This document shows positions 17,331 through 26,332 of a stretch of 37,706 bases of DNA, piece after piece. Numbering within the stretch: position 1 is the stretch's first letter; every line of letters starts with the position of its first letter. The stretch covers positions 1 to 37,706 of the forward strand of contig NZ_JAIEME010000031.1 in the NCBI RefSeq assembly GCF_019752415.1, in the 5' to 3' direction. The DNA is from Nitrosomonas sp. Its GTDB lineage: Bacteria > Pseudomonadota > Gammaproteobacteria > Burkholderiales > Nitrosomonadaceae. The translations under genes were made by a program, and so were the position numbers. The notes beneath the pieces were generated by a model. The model had not been told where the DNA came from, made no database searches, and saw nothing but the letters and a program-made list of their open reading frames with translations.

Positions 17331-20300
17331 TTAATTTTCTTCCTGAATGACGAAAAGTACCTGTCCGGCAGAGACATATCCGCCTTGTTTGCAGAATATC
17401 TGTCGCACGGTGCCAGTGACCGGCGCGTCTACCGGGAATTCCATTTTCATCGATTCGATCATAATAATCGCCTTGCCTGCATCCACACGGTCACCTTCTT
17501 TCACCAGCAGTTTCCAGACTGTGCCCGTGACTTGCGAACTGACGGCTTGTGCCCCCTGCGGCAGATCCAATTCGCTCTGGGTATCCGCTTCGTCGAGCAT
17601 ATCTTCACTGACATACTGTGATTGGCCATTGGCTTCCCAGCGCTGGCGTTCGGCTTCAAACGCAGCTTGTTGAGCGGCCTTGAATGCGGTGATGCTGACA
17701 GCATGTTGTTGTAAGAAAGCGTTGTATTGTTTCAGACTCAGAACCGTTTCTTCGGTACGCAGTTTGAAGCGCCCGCTAATGAAATCCTTACGCAGCTTGA
17801 GCAGTTCGCTTTCATTGACCGGATAAAAGCGGATTTGATCAAAGAAACGCAATAACCAGGGTTTGCCTTCTTTGAAGTCGGCCGTTTGACGGTAGCGGTT
17901 CCACATGGGTATTGTACGTCCGACAAATTGATAGCCGCCAGGACCTTCCATACCATACACGCATAAATAGGCACCCCCAATGCCGACGGCATTTTCAGGT
18001 GTCCAGGTACGTGCCGGATTGTATTTGGTGGTGACAAGACGGTGACGCGGATCCAGCGGGGTGGCAACGGGCGCGCCCAGATAGACATCGCCCAGCCCCA
18101 TGACCAAATAGCTGGCCGCAAATACAATATGTTGAACATCCTCGATTTGCGCCAATCCGTTAATGCGGCGGATAAATTCGATATTGCTGGGACACCACGG
18201 AGCGTCGCTGCGTACCGATTGCATGTATTTTTCAATGGCCAATCGTGTGGCGGCGTCATCCCAGGATAGAGGCAAGTGGATGATGCGCGACGGCACTTCC
18301 ATGTCATTGATGGCGGGCAGCTTGCTTTCCCCTGCAATCAGAAGATCTAATAAAGTCTCGCGAGACAGCCGGTTGGAATCAAAATGAATCTGCAGTGAAC
18401 GAATACCAGGTGTCAGATCCAGAATTCCGGTCAGCTCCCCGGCCTCGATGCGTTGCTGTAGCCAGGTCATCAATGCATGCGCGCGAAAGCGCAAATTCAG
18501 ATCGAGCACGGGCGGTCCATATTCAATCAACAGATATTTATCGCCGGATTGGCGGTAAGTCACTTGCACCTGCTCCGTGTGCTCGCGAATGCAATGCAGA
18601 ACTGGGCTGCCTGGATTTCCGGAATGAGCGCTGGTAATAGGAATTTGATCAACACGAAGCTGCTGAATAAGCAGATTCTGCTGTTTTTCCAGTGCAAGTG
18701 CATGCGCCAGAGCGATGGGCAGAAAGCGAACGCTGTCACCCGGTTTGAGTTGTCCGGTTTTCCACAATTCCGCATGAACTATGGTGACCGGACAGACGAA
18801 ACCACCCAGACTAGGACCATCAGGTCCCAGGATAATCGGCATATCGCCGGTAAAATCGACAGCGCCAACCGCATACGCGTTATCGTGAATATTCGAGGGA
18901 TGCAATCCGGCTTCGCCGCCATCGGTTCGCGCCCATTGCGGTTTAGGGCCAATTAAACGGATACCCGTGCGGCTGGAGTTATGATGTACTTTCCATTCAG
19001 CGGCAAAGAAATGTTCGATATCCGCTTCTGTAAAGAAATCAGGCGCACCATGCGGTCCAACCAACACGGCGATTTCCCAATGATCCGTATAACGCGGGAT
19101 CAATTCCTGCGATAACTGTTGTGAAAGATGAGGCTGAGAGGGTTGTAAGGGCTGAATATGTAATACATCACCAACGCGCAGCACGCGCCCGGCGTGTCCG
19201 CCGAACTGACCGAGCGTAAAAGTAGATTTGCTGCCCAGGTAATCAGGCACCTGAAAACCGCCTTGCACGGCCAAGTAAACCCGGCTGCCCGATTGCTTGA
19301 CTTTGCCAATTTGCAACAGCGTTCCGGCTTTGGCGAAGTGAGATTGCCATTGGGACAATGGTTCACTGTCCAGTAACACATCGATGGATGCGCCGCAGAT
19401 TGCGATGATGCTGTCACAATTAAAGCGCAGCGTCGGGCCTGCCAGGGTAATTTCCAATCCGGCGCTATCTTCAGGATTGTTCACCAGCCGGTTGGCAAGG
19501 CGAAAAGCTAAGCTATCCATCGGTCCGGAAGGCGGAACGCCGACGTTCCAGTAACCGATTCGTCCCGGATAATCCTGTATCGTGGTTTGTACGCCCGCAT
19601 TCAGCACATCGATACTGTGCGGCTGATAATTGAAGCCATTGAGGAATTGCGTATACGGTTGTCCGCTGCGAAACACGGCGCTGTGCAGAATTTGTTTGAG
19701 ATACGCCAGATTGGTTTCAATTCCCTGTAATGACGTGTCATCCAGTACGCTCAGCAGTTTGGCGATTGCTGTGTCACGATCAGGTGCATGTACAATGATT
19801 TTTGCCAGCATCGGATCATAAAATGCGGATACCTCAATGCCGCGTTCTACCCAGGTTTCAACGCGTGCTGCAGTAGAAAATTCCGCTGCAGTCAGTATGC
19901 CGCTGGAAGGCTGGAAATCCTTGGCAGGATTTTCAGCATAAACCCGTACCTGAATGGACGCGCCATTGGGTCTGATGGTGAAAGAGTCGAGCGAAGGGAG
20001 CTCGTCTGCGGCTTGCCGTACCATCCATTCCACCAGGTCGATACCGGTGACTTCCTCAGTCACGCCATGTTCAACCTGCAGGCGCGTATTGACCTCAAGA
20101 AAATAAAATTGACCGCTGGCGGCATCGAAAATATATTCAACAGTGCCGGCGGATTGATAATGAATGGCTTTGCCAAGGCTTACCGCAGTGTCCAGCAATG
20201 CCTGGCGCAAATGCGGCGGGAGGTTGGGGGCGGGTGTTTCTTCGATGACTTTCTGGTTGCGCCGTTGCATGGAACAATCTCGCTCGCCCAATGCCACGAC

Positions 20301-20957
20301 TTGGCCTTTGCCGTCACCAAAAATCTGTACTTCAATATGGCGTGCCCGGTCGACAAATTTTTCCAGGAAAAGACCGGCATCCTTGAAATTGTTTTGTGCC
20401 AGATTCTTGACCGATTCGTAAGCGCCGACCAGCTCATCCTGGTTCCAGCACAGGCGCATGCCGATGCCGCCACCGCCAGCGGTGCTTTTCAGCATGACCG
20501 GATAGCCGATATGCTTAGCCTGATGACACGCCGCTTCAAGGTTTTCCAGCAGATCGGTTCCTGGCAGGAGCGGCACCTGATTTTTCAAGGCCAGCGCGCG
20601 CGCGGTATGTTTTAATCCAAAGGCGCGCATTTGTTGCGGGGTAGGGCCGATAAAACGAATCCCATGCGCAATACATTGCTCAGCAAAGTCGGCTTTCTCA
20701 CTGAGAAAGCCGTAGCCAGGGTGGATGGCTTGCGCGCCTGCTTGCTGCGCAATTTCCAATATTTTATCGGCGCGCAGATAACTCTCAGCCGCAATGCCGC
20801 TGCCGATACAGTAAGTTTCATCCGCTTCGGTCACATGGCGCGATAAGGCATCGGCTTCGGTATAAACCGCCACACTTTTTACATTCATGCGGCGCAGCGT
20901 ACGGATAATACGGCAAGCAATGGCGCCACGATTGGCAATCAAGACTTTCTCGAACAT
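17331..20957 (-). CDS. Biotin-dependent urea/guanidine carboxylase
   Basis: A single-chain ATP- and biotin-dependent carboxylase of 1208 residues. Domains run in the urea-carboxylase order. Biotin carboxylase spans about 1-445 ([20 protein letters not shown], the [15 protein letters not shown] loop, [18 protein letters not shown]). The KipA/AHS2 half of the carboxyltransferase is at about 447-770 ([21 protein letters not shown]), and the KipI/AHS1 half at about 795-1010 ([36 protein letters not shown]). A helical linker precedes a biotin domain, with biotin on Lys1171 in ESMKMEF. AAGGAT lies 7 nt before the ATG. Placement behind a guanidine-I riboswitch with two DUF1989 genes points to guanidine rather than urea as the substrate; sequence alone does not prove it. 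Confidence 0.93.
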   Translation of the reverse strand: MFEKVLIANRGAIACRIIRTLRRMNVKSVAVYTEADALSRHVTEADETYCIGSGIAAESYLRADKILEIAQQAGAQAIHPGYGFLSEKADFAEQCIAHGIRFIGPTPQQMRAFGLKHTARALALKNQVPLLPGTDLLENLEAACHQAKHIGYPVMLKSTAGGGGIGMRLCWNQDELVGAYESVKNLAQNNFKDAGLFLEKFVDRARHIEVQIFGDGKGQVVALGERDCSMQRRNQKVIEETPAPNLPPHLRQALLDTAVSLGKAIHYQSAGTVEYIFDAASGQFYFLEVNTRLQVEHGVTEEVTGIDLVEWMVRQAADELPSLDSFTIRPNGASIQVRVYAENPAKDFQPSSGILTAAEFSTAARVETWVERGIEVSAFYDPMLAKIIVHAPDRDTAIAKLLSVLDDTSLQGIETNLAYLKQILHSAVFRSGQPYTQFLNGFNYQPHSIDVLNAGVQTTIQDYPGRIGYWNVGVPPSGPMDSLAFRLANRLVNNPEDSAGLEITLAGPTLRFNCDSIIAICGASIDVLLDSEPLSQWQSHFAKAGTLLQIGKVKQSGSRVYLAVQGGFQVPDYLGSKSTFTLGQFGGHAGRVLRVGDVLHIQPLQPSQPHLSQQLSQELIPRYTDHWEIAVLVGPHGAPDFFTEADIEHFFAAEWKVHHNSSRTGIRLIGPKPQWARTDGGEAGLHPSNIHDNAYAVGAVDFTGDMPIILGPDGPSLGGFVCPVTIVHAELWKTGQLKPGDSVRFLPIALAHALALEKQQNLLIQQLRVDQIPITSAHSGNPGSPVLHCIREHTEQVQVTYRQSGDKYLLIEYGPPVLDLNLRFRAHALMTWLQQRIEAGELTGILDLTPGIRSLQIHFDSNRLSRETLLDLLIAGESKLPAINDMEVPSRIIHLPLSWDDAATRLAIEKYMQSVRSDAPWCPSNIEFIRRINGLAQIEDVQHIVFAASYLVMGLGDVYLGAPVATPLDPRHRLVTTKYNPARTWTPENAVGIGGAYLCVYGMEGPGGYQFVGRTIPMWNRYRQTADFKEGKPWLLRFFDQIRFYPVNESELLKLRKDFISGRFKLRTEETVLSLKQYNAFLQQHAVSITAFKAAQQAAFEAERQRWEANGQSQYVSEDMLDEADTQSELDLPQGAQAVSSQVTGTVWKLLVKEGDRVDAGKAIIMIESMKMEFPVDAPVTGTVRQIFCKQGGYVSAGQVLFVIQEEN

Positions 20958-21020
20958 AGCGTTATCCTTTTTCTTGATGATTCATTAGATGGGCTCCGTT
21001 AATCCAACTCGATTGATTCC

Positions 21021-21686
21021 TTACTGAGAATCCCAGACCAGTAAACGAATCGGTGTCGGGTTATAAGCATTGCAGGGATTGTTCAGTTGCGGGCAATTCG
21101 AAATCAATACCAAGACATCCATTTCAGCCTGCATTTCTACGTACATGCCGGAGGCAGAAATGCCATCGACAAATTCCAATCCGCCTGCTTCAGTCACTGG
21201 TACGTTCATGAAAAAATTGATGTTGCTCGGCAAATCACGCTTATTCATCCCAAGTTGCTGGCAAAGCGGATCATGCGCCAGGGCATGCAAAAAGCTATCA
21301 CGGCAGCTGTGCATCGGAAACTTCTCCAGCGCATAGCGCACCGTATTGCTTTCTGCCGCACAGGCACCGCCCAGTGTGTCGTGGCGCCCGCAGGTATCGG
21401 CTACGATCGTGAGCATGACATTGCCCAGGTTGGAGTAGAGCTTGCTGCCAGTGGTTAAATACAGTTTATTCTGGGCACGTATCGTATCCGTTGCGCTGTA
21501 GCGTTCCACAGCATGATTTGCGTTGAAGAACAACGTATCAACGGCTTGATTGCCTTCCAGATCGACAATGCGGAAAATTTGTCCTTGCTTCACGAGATTG
21601 ACCCAAGGCTCTCCAGCCGCACAGATTTCATCGATTATGGCGTGATGGGGATCAAACGGACTTGTAATGGGATAAGACGTATTCAT
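21021..21686 (-). CDS. DUF1989 urea carboxylase-associated protein; likely metal-bearing carboxyguanidine deiminase subunit (CgdA/CgdB type)
   Basis: A DUF1989 protein of 221 residues. In guanidine-degrading operons a pair of these forms carboxyguanidine deiminase, which converts carboxyguanidine to allophanate and ammonia. Core family stretches are [37 protein letters not shown] and [15 protein letters not shown] probable metal ligand set is visible: Cys109 in GGACAAESN with His126 and Cys128 in MHSCRD; Cys99 and His102 are nearby. The start ATG 21686 overlaps the upstream gene stop (ATGA), with GGAG 8 nt before it; the longer start at 21701 is less likely. The carboxylase begins 63 bp downstream. 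Which of the two genes corresponds to CgdA or CgdB I cannot say. Confidence 0.9.
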   Translation of the reverse strand: MNTSYPITSPFDPHHAIIDEICAAGEPWVNLVKQGQIFRIVDLEGNQAVDTLFFNANHAVERYSATDTIRAQNKLYLTTGSKLYSNLGNVMLTIVADTCGRHDTLGGACAAESNTVRYALEKFPMHSCRDSFLHALAHDPLCQQLGMNKRDLPSNINFFMNVPVTEAGGLEFVDGISASGMYVEMQAEMDVLVLISNCPQLNNPCNAYNPTPIRLLVWDSQ

Positions 21687-22408
21687 TTTTCGTCTCCACA
21701 ATAAAAATGTTGTGTATTCTTTAATGCGCGGATGTTTTCTGCGCTATGCAGGCATTCTGTAACTGCTTCCACAGGCGTGTTAAATACCGCCAGATTGACT
21801 GCACCAGGTTGGTAAGATGGCTTGGGATCCAGTGGATGCGGTGCGGCCGATAACACCACCAAGGTATTCATCACGAAGCTCAAATCAACATAATCACCCG
21901 CCTTGCTGTTCCCTGGTTGAAATGCCAGTTCACCGAGGGCATCCGGGGTGACTTTGCTGAAAAAATTGATATTGGAAACAATGTCACGCATCCCTAGTCC
22001 CCACTTACCCAATTCGATCAGCATGCCATCCAGACCACTGCGAGCCATTTCATTGCGATGCTCCTGGTAGCGCGCAACCCCGTATTTATGCTGAATTAAA
22101 TTGCTATCACTCAAGCCGCATACCGTGTCGTTCCAACCGGCGGTGTCGGCTCTGATGCAACAAAAAATCCGCCCCATGTCGGAATGGCAAGCATGCCCTT
22201 TGGTCAGACGGAAGGTGTGCTGCGATTTCAAGGTGTCGGCCATGTTGTAGCGTTCAAGTTTTTCTTCCTGATTAAAAAACAAAACAGCCGCATTTGCACC
22301 GCCCTGTAAATCAGTCAGACGTAACGTTGTGCCACGACGCAGGATGCCAGACCAGTGGCATCCGCCTGGGATGGATTGTTCCCAGATCAATGGATTGGGT
22401 TGATTCAT
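21683..22408 (-). CDS. DUF1989 urea carboxylase-associated protein; second carboxyguanidine deiminase subunit
   Basis: The paired DUF1989 protein, 241 residues. Family stretches are [68 protein letters not shown] and [25 protein letters not shown]. Unlike its partner, it lacks the Cys/His ligand set: the position of TCGRHD reads TAGWND, and MHSCRD reads YQEHRNE. It is therefore probably a structural or regulatory subunit of a heteromer. An excellent Shine-Dalgarno (AAGGAG) lies 6-7 nt before the ATG. The gene starts 25 bp after the permease stop and overlaps the next gene by 4 bp, so 1:1 translation with its partner is likely. Confidence 0.9.
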   Translation of the reverse strand: MNQPNPLIWEQSIPGGCHWSGILRRGTTLRLTDLQGGANAAVLFFNQEEKLERYNMADTLKSQHTFRLTKGHACHSDMGRIFCCIRADTAGWNDTVCGLSDSNLIQHKYGVARYQEHRNEMARSGLDGMLIELGKWGLGMRDIVSNINFFSKVTPDALGELAFQPGNSKAGDYVDLSFVMNTLVVLSAAPHPLDPKPSYQPGAVNLAVFNTPVEAVTECLHSAENIRALKNTQHFYCGDEK

Positions 22409-22433
22409 GATGAACTCCTTGTTGAAAATGATT

Positions 22434-23870
22434 TCACTTAATAGTTATCCATTTTTTGCAAAGGATATACAGCGTAGTGATCGTTAAAATGCTTCCTAAT
22501 ACCAGCGGAGTGGCCCACAATTGCCACCAGGGCGCATCCGCTGAAATCGCGTAGGGACGCGGCCAGGCGATATTGATGAGTTCAAACAATGACCAGATAA
22601 ACGCCAGGATATTGATGGCCAATCCCCATGCGCCCAGTTTTAATTCGCCCAGTGCGGGATTCCACCGGCCTGTGAGCCGGGCAAACAATGCAAAGCCTGT
22701 GGTGAACGCGAACATGGCGTATAAACCGCCGGTACCGAAAGCGATGATGGTCGCCACGGCGTCGTCATTGAGCCCAAATACCAATCCGCAACCTGCCAGC
22801 AGAACGGTGAAGAGAACCGCATTACGCGGTGTTTTGCTCGCCGTCACCTGACTCAACAGTGCTGGCATATTGCCTTCGCGCGCCATGGAAAAAACAATGC
22901 GTGAAGAGTATTTGACCATGGATGCGCCGCAGGCCAGGAAAGCAGTCATCACAATGGCCAAAAAGGGTTTTTCAAACCAATCGCCAATGCTGCTGGCGAT
23001 CAAGGGGGTAACGGGATCGGCCGTATGGCTGGAATTTCTCAATGTATCATGCTCAAAGGCTAAAATCAGCGCGGCTGAGTTAAATAAAACGACTGTGCCG
23101 ACAACGAGCAACGACATGAAAATTGCACGGGGTACCATGCGTTTCGGTTGATGGGTTTCTTCCGCGGTGGTGGAGCACGCATCAAAACCGATGAAAGCCC
23201 AACCGGCAATGGCCAGTGCCGCCAGGAAAGCAGCCATTTCACTGGGCGCTGTTCCGGTACCCATGTGCTGGAACAATTCCATGACAGGATGCTGACGGAA
23301 GAAAAAAAATAATAAGAGCGCCACGCCGAATGACCCGACGACTTCCGCGTAAACACCCAATTTGATTACAAGATTGAAAATGCTGACAGGAGCCAGATTG
23401 AGTAATGTGCAGATAAGCAGAAATATCGCACCCCAGAGCACCATCATGCCGCCGCCATCACCCGGCGATCCGCAAAAGGTGGCCAGCCAGAAGCCGCCGG
23501 TATAAGCAGTCGTGGTGACCATGGCGATGGTGGAGCAAATATAAATCACGCCGGCATATTGCCCGGCGATCGCGCCGCCGAGTTGCCGCGCCCATTTATA
23601 GGCCCCGCCAGCAATCGGAAACTGTGAAGACAATTCGGCGTAAACAGTCGCCACCAGTAGCTGCATGAGCAAACAGACCGCCAGCGCAGCAAACCATCCG
23701 CCACCGGCGACTACAGTTTGCACACCGATGATGGCATACAGTCCGGCAACCGGCGAGACAACCGCAAAACCGAGCGTGAAACTGTGCCATACACTCATGC
23801 TGCGATTGAGGGTGTTACCTGTTACATGGGTATCTTGCGAAGTAGCGATTTGTTTTGTTGAACCTGACAT
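22434..23870 (-). CDS. APC-superfamily permease of the urea carboxylase-linked type; putative guanidine importer
   Basis: An inner-membrane transporter with about 12 segments, 478 residues from the chosen start. The N-terminal helix-1 region reads SMSVWHSFTLGFAVVSPVAGLYAIIG, followed by SSQFPIAGGAYKWARQLGG, both typical of amino-acid/choline-type APC permeases. AGWAFIGFDACSTTAEETHQPKRMVPRAIF is also conserved. The frame opens at 23924 inside the riboswitch-linked hairpin. ATG 23870 (MSGSTKQIATSQ) is chosen because GGAGAC lies 6 nt upstream. It is the first gene after the guanidine-I riboswitch and before the deiminase and carboxylase genes, so uptake of guanidine is the likely role; other family members move amino acids. 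Confidence 0.88.
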   Translation of the reverse strand: MSGSTKQIATSQDTHVTGNTLNRSMSVWHSFTLGFAVVSPVAGLYAIIGVQTVVAGGGWFAALAVCLLMQLLVATVYAELSSQFPIAGGAYKWARQLGGAIAGQYAGVIYICSTIAMVTTTAYTGGFWLATFCGSPGDGGGMMVLWGAIFLLICTLLNLAPVSIFNLVIKLGVYAEVVGSFGVALLLFFFFRQHPVMELFQHMGTGTAPSEMAAFLAALAIAGWAFIGFDACSTTAEETHQPKRMVPRAIFMSLLVVGTVVLFNSAALILAFEHDTLRNSSHTADPVTPLIASSIGDWFEKPFLAIVMTAFLACGASMVKYSSRIVFSMAREGNMPALLSQVTASKTPRNAVLFTVLLAGCGLVFGLNDDAVATIIAFGTGGLYAMFAFTTGFALFARLTGRWNPALGELKLGAWGLAINILAFIWSLFELINIAWPRPYAISADAPWWQLWATPLVLGSILTITTLYILCKKWITIK

Positions 23871-23904
23871 AACCAGTCTCCATACAAAAGGGTTTACCGA
23901 GATT

Positions 23905-23927
23905 GTAATGTACTTCGAGTACATTAC
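23905..23927 (-). other. Perfect hairpin between riboswitch aptamer and permease start
   Basis: On the RNA strand, GUAAUGUACU and AGUACAUUAC form an uninterrupted 10-bp stem with a CGA loop, 5-6 nt after the aptamer. It is followed by AAUCUCGG, not a U-run, so it is not a standard intrinsic terminator. It may be part of the expression platform or an mRNA-processing signal. Confidence 0.75.
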
Positions 23928-23934
23928 GCTTAAC

Positions 23935-24032
23935 CTCCCGGGCTTTTATCCCTCCGTGGAGCCTCGTTATCACGAGACCGGAAACTCTTGGACCTGACGC
24001 CGTTGACAAAACCGGCCGGAACCCTAGTTTCC
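23935..24032 (-). promoter_or_regulatory. Guanidine-I riboswitch (ykkC aptamer)
   Basis: Reading the minus strand, the ordered ykkC consensus blocks are present: CTAGGGTTCCGG near 24027, then CAGGTCCAAGAG near 23993, then a hairpin GTCTCG-TGATAA-CGAGGC, then ACGGAGGGATAAAAGCCCGG and GAGG ending near 23935. These blocks and their order define the guanidine-I class, which senses free guanidinium and turns gene expression on. It lies about 65 nt before the permease start. No U-tract terminator follows. Instead, the segment CCGGUCUC (23981-23974) is complementary to the permease Shine-Dalgarno region GAGACUGG (23880-23873), including one G-U pair, so control could be translational. Exact stem borders are approximate. 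Confidence 0.93.
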
Positions 24033-24108
24033 CATTGAATTACTGCTTTTTGAGTTGCTATGCTGCCAATCGTTCAATTGGCGATTTAGAAAGCGAGTAA
24101 CGGTGGGC

Positions 24109-24137
24109 ATTTTAAATGTGCAATTTGGAAAAAGCAA
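24109..24137 (-). promoter_or_regulatory. Sigma70-like promoter for the guanidine operon
   Basis: On the minus strand, TTGCTT (24137-24132) and TAAAAT (24114-24109) are separated by exactly 17 nt. Transcription would start near 24102, about 70 nt before the guanidine-I aptamer. No better pair is seen in the 24033-24290 interval. Confidence 0.45.
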
Positions 24138-24222
24138 TGGTTTTGGAGATTGATCTATTACTTGTTTTGATAGGTAAATTGCAGAAATGGATTCCGGCGT
24201 CTTGCTGTTATTCATTCTATAT

Positions 24223-24250
24223 TTGTGGGTCTAAACAAGTCTGGTATGAT
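24223..24250 (+). promoter_or_regulatory. Sigma70-like promoter for the small ORF and Mrr-like gene
   Basis: TTGTGG (24223-24228), a 16-nt spacer and TATGAT (24245-24250), about 45 nt before the ATG at 24294. It is divergent from the guanidine operon promoter, about 90 bp away. Apart from these two promoters nothing else is seen in the intergenic stretch. Confidence 0.4.
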
Positions 24251-24293
24251 GACAGCTAAATCGGTCAATTAGCTTAAAATATAAGGGGATGGC

Positions 24294-24362
24294 ATGAACA
24301 ATGCAGTATTAGATCTCATTTATGACATATTACATTACGTCATTTCGGAAGGCGAATTGTAG
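24294..24362 (+). CDS. Possible 22-residue peptide upstream of the Mrr-like nuclease
   Basis: A very short open frame encoding MNNAVLDLIYDILHYVISEGEL. It has a strong Shine-Dalgarno (AAGGGG, 24283-24288) at good spacing and a candidate promoter upstream. The peptide is amphipathic with a hydrophobic middle and an acidic end. It stops 29 bp before the nuclease start, so the two would share a transcript. It could be a leader peptide, a small regulator or a partner of the nuclease. I recognise no family; the case for translation rests on the ribosome binding site. Confidence 0.4.
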   Translation: MNNAVLDLIYDILHYVISEGEL

Positions 24363-24391
24363 TTAGGCGCACATGTTCCGAAGAGAATAAA

Positions 24392-25582
24392 ATGTCTACA
24401 AAACTATCTGACGATTATTTGGAAAACCAAATAATCTCTTTGCAGAAGCATATTGAAGAATGGGCTAAAAAGCATGACTTGTGGTATGACTGCGGCTTTA
24501 CATCTTGGATAGAACGGTACGATGACGAGCCATATGAAAGTCCATGTGTACTGATTTTTTGTTTTGAAGGCCCTCTCTACAACGTATTTAATTTGGGTGT
24601 AGATGAATTAGTCGAGGAATTTGACGCATTAATAGAGTCAAATACAAAATTTTTCTATGAGATTGAAGACCATGTCACTATGTCTTTTTGGGTAAAAGAT
24701 GACGAGATTTCTCTAAATGCAGCCTTTAAAGATTTTTTTGAATGGAAGTGGATTGCTGGTCTAATTCAAGAAGATCATGGAGATATTTATGAAGAAATAT
24801 ATAGCAGAATTGATCGATCTCCCTTGGACTTGCATAAATTTTCTTCAAGACAATTTGAACAATTCCTAGATTCTGTATTTAAAAATAATGGGTACAGTTC
24901 TTTGCTTGGTCCGGGTCAAGGCGACGGTGGAATTGATTTAAGACTATATAGTGAAGATGCTGTTGGGGAATTTGTTACTCTGGTTCAAGCAAAAAGATAT
25001 GCGAGTAAAAACCCAATACGACTTGAAGCAGTCCAAGCTTTAAGCGCCGTAGTCGAAGACGAAAAAGCGAATAGAGGGCTTTTTGTTACAACGTCTAGAT
25101 ACTTGCCTGGCGTTAAAAAATTTGCGAAAAGGCAGAACAAAAAAATCATATTGGCTGATTCAGATAACATCGTAGAGTGGTCTAGAATTGCAAGTCAAAA
25201 AATTATAAGAGATAAATCAAATCTTGTTAGCAATTCATACATTCAAGATGTTCTGAACGGTAAATGCGGACAGGGGCTGGAAGGAAAAATATTCTGTGCC
25301 CACAAGGGCTATAATATTCACTATCATTCCTTTGCGATTGTGTTAAAAGAGGGCCGAAATGCGGTTTTGGCAATGAGCTTGCCGACCATGGTTTTTAGCG
25401 ATGATGGGTATGGCCAGATTGGGACACATATCCCAGATACAAAGTTTTCTAACTCATCAAGCAGCTATGTGATATTTAGGGCGAAGAAAAAGAAATCTCA
25501 AAGTGAGATAAACCTTTGGGGGCAAAGAGAACTCTATTCCCTTTGGGATGGGAAGCCTACTCCCTTTAATTACATGGATTAG
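24392..25582 (+). CDS. Mrr-like restriction endonuclease domain protein with novel flanking domains
   Basis: A 396-residue protein with a central Mrr_cat-type PD-(D/E)xK nuclease fold at about residues 148-255. It contains FSSRQFEQFLDSVFKNNGY, then GQGDGGIDLRLY (Asp178 and Asp182) and LVQAKRY (Gln199-x-Lys201), followed by RGLFVTTSRYLPGVKKFA. These are the expected catalytic and helix positions. The N-terminal ~145 residues (acidic, with SPCVLIFCFEGPLYNVFNLG) and C-terminal ~125 residues (HSFAIVLKEGRNAVLAMSLPTMVF) match nothing I know. Neighbours do not include a methylase, so it may be a Type IV-like nuclease or another defence effector. The gene is clearly AT-richer than the guanidine operon next to it, suggesting transfer. 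A GAAGAG ribosome binding site precedes the ATG. Confidence 0.8.
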   Translation: MSTKLSDDYLENQIISLQKHIEEWAKKHDLWYDCGFTSWIERYDDEPYESPCVLIFCFEGPLYNVFNLGVDELVEEFDALIESNTKFFYEIEDHVTMSFWVKDDEISLNAAFKDFFEWKWIAGLIQEDHGDIYEEIYSRIDRSPLDLHKFSSRQFEQFLDSVFKNNGYSSLLGPGQGDGGIDLRLYSEDAVGEFVTLVQAKRYASKNPIRLEAVQALSAVVEDEKANRGLFVTTSRYLPGVKKFAKRQNKKIILADSDNIVEWSRIASQKIIRDKSNLVSNSYIQDVLNGKCGQGLEGKIFCAHKGYNIHYHSFAIVLKEGRNAVLAMSLPTMVFSDDGYGQIGTHIPDTKFSNSSSSYVIFRAKKKKSQSEINLWGQRELYSLWDGKPTPFNYMD

Positions 25583-25588
25583 CGCGGT

Positions 25589-25660
25589 AGTTTGGGGTGA
25601 GTCGACGAACCCCAACAATTGGCGGTAGTGTGATGTTGGGGTTCCTATCGTCACCCCAAC
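25589..25660. repeat. Pair of related inverted repeats (GTTGGGG/CCCCAAC element)
   Basis: Two imperfect copies lie side by side after the Mrr-like gene. The first is tttgggg with ccccaac (25590-25616, one bulge), the second a perfect gttgggg/ccccaac (25635-25660). Both resemble the short dispersed palindromic GTTGGG...CCCAACCTACG elements found in many proteobacterial genomes. They may serve as a transcription end for the gene before. There is no poly-T, so they are not called a terminator. Confidence 0.6.
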
Positions 25661-25688
25661 CTACGGGTTTCTTAAAATCGCGTATCAA

Positions 25689-26222
25689 TCAAAAACAATG
25701 ATCAATCGTTTCCACTTTGTATAAGCGCTGGGAGAGTGACGCATTAGGATCCGGTGTATAAGAAGCCGGCGGGTAATCGCTCAGCAGATCTTTGCTACTA
25801 CGAATTTCGATTTCGGATTGGGTGTTTTGCGCATTACCGGTATCTTTGATCGTTATGATCCAGTTTCCATTGCCGTGGGATATCGGTTTGTCGAGGCTTC
25901 CAAAAGACTTAGGATTGTGAATCTCAGTAATGTAGAAAGTCTTGGCAGCTTCGTCGTGCATTTGCGGGTATCCATCCACTTGCAAAGATTCATGGTAGAT
26001 AAAATAGGTATTGATATCACGCCAGGTATGACGATGCCATTTCGGTAAAGGAAATCCTTCCTCGCTTTTTAGACATTCCGCAATTTCCAGATAATTTTTG
26101 TCACTGCTGCGGCTATAAATCACTTTCTGATCCAGTAATTCTTCTCGTGTGGGCGTTGTCATGCAAGCGGTTATTAGTACACAGAGCAGAAGCGGGATCG
26201 ATTTTTTTAGAGAATAGCGCAT
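25689..26222 (-). CDS. Putative lipoprotein of unknown function
   Basis: A 177-residue protein with a lipoprotein signal: MRYSLKKSIPLLLCVLITAC, lipobox ITAC, Cys20 as lipid site. The mature part begins MTTPTREELLDQKVIYSRSSDKNYLEIAECL. It contains WHRHTWRDINTYFIYHESLQVDGYPQMHDEAAKTFYI and SHGNGNWIITIKDTGNAQNTQSEIEIRSS, and ends in Cys-Phe with another Cys near residue 50. It is likely a soluble periplasmic beta-rich domain anchored to a membrane. No family is recognised. The Shine-Dalgarno is poor. It is 110 bp downstream of mazF on the same strand and may simply be a separate accessory gene. Confidence 0.7.
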   Translation of the reverse strand: MRYSLKKSIPLLLCVLITACMTTPTREELLDQKVIYSRSSDKNYLEIAECLKSEEGFPLPKWHRHTWRDINTYFIYHESLQVDGYPQMHDEAAKTFYITEIHNPKSFGSLDKPISHGNGNWIITIKDTGNAQNTQSEIEIRSSKDLLSDYPPASYTPDPNASLSQRLYKVETIDHCF

Positions 26223-26332
26223 AAGATAGAAAGCTGAGAAATTTTTAGGGTAAATCGCATGGTATCAGAACCATTTTGTATTGCACACGATTGAAGGATT
26301 AAACCTTAATTTTGTTAAAACTTGAGTGCAGA

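Noticed and set aside
18477-18956. 159-codon plus-strand frame within the carboxylase region
   Set aside because: Antisense shadow of the carboxyltransferase part.
19788-20615. 275-codon open frame on the plus strand
   Set aside because: It lies wholly opposite the biotin carboxylase domain, whose motifs are intact; no ribosome binding site or family features.
17331-20957. Annotation of the carboxylase simply as urea carboxylase for urea use
   Set aside because: The guanidine-I riboswitch and paired DUF1989 genes point to guanidine; urea remains a possible secondary substrate.
22434-23924. Longer start (MYSKYITISV...) for the permease
   Set aside because: The extra codons lie in the hairpin after the riboswitch and have no ribosome binding site; ATG 23870 has GGAGAC 6 nt upstream.
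23905-23927. The 10-bp hairpin as an intrinsic terminator of the guanidine riboswitch
   Set aside because: It is followed by AATCTCGG, not a U-run.
24024-24215. 63-codon minus-strand frame upstream of the permease
   Set aside because: It overlaps the operon promoter and the aptamer 5' edge; no ribosome binding site.
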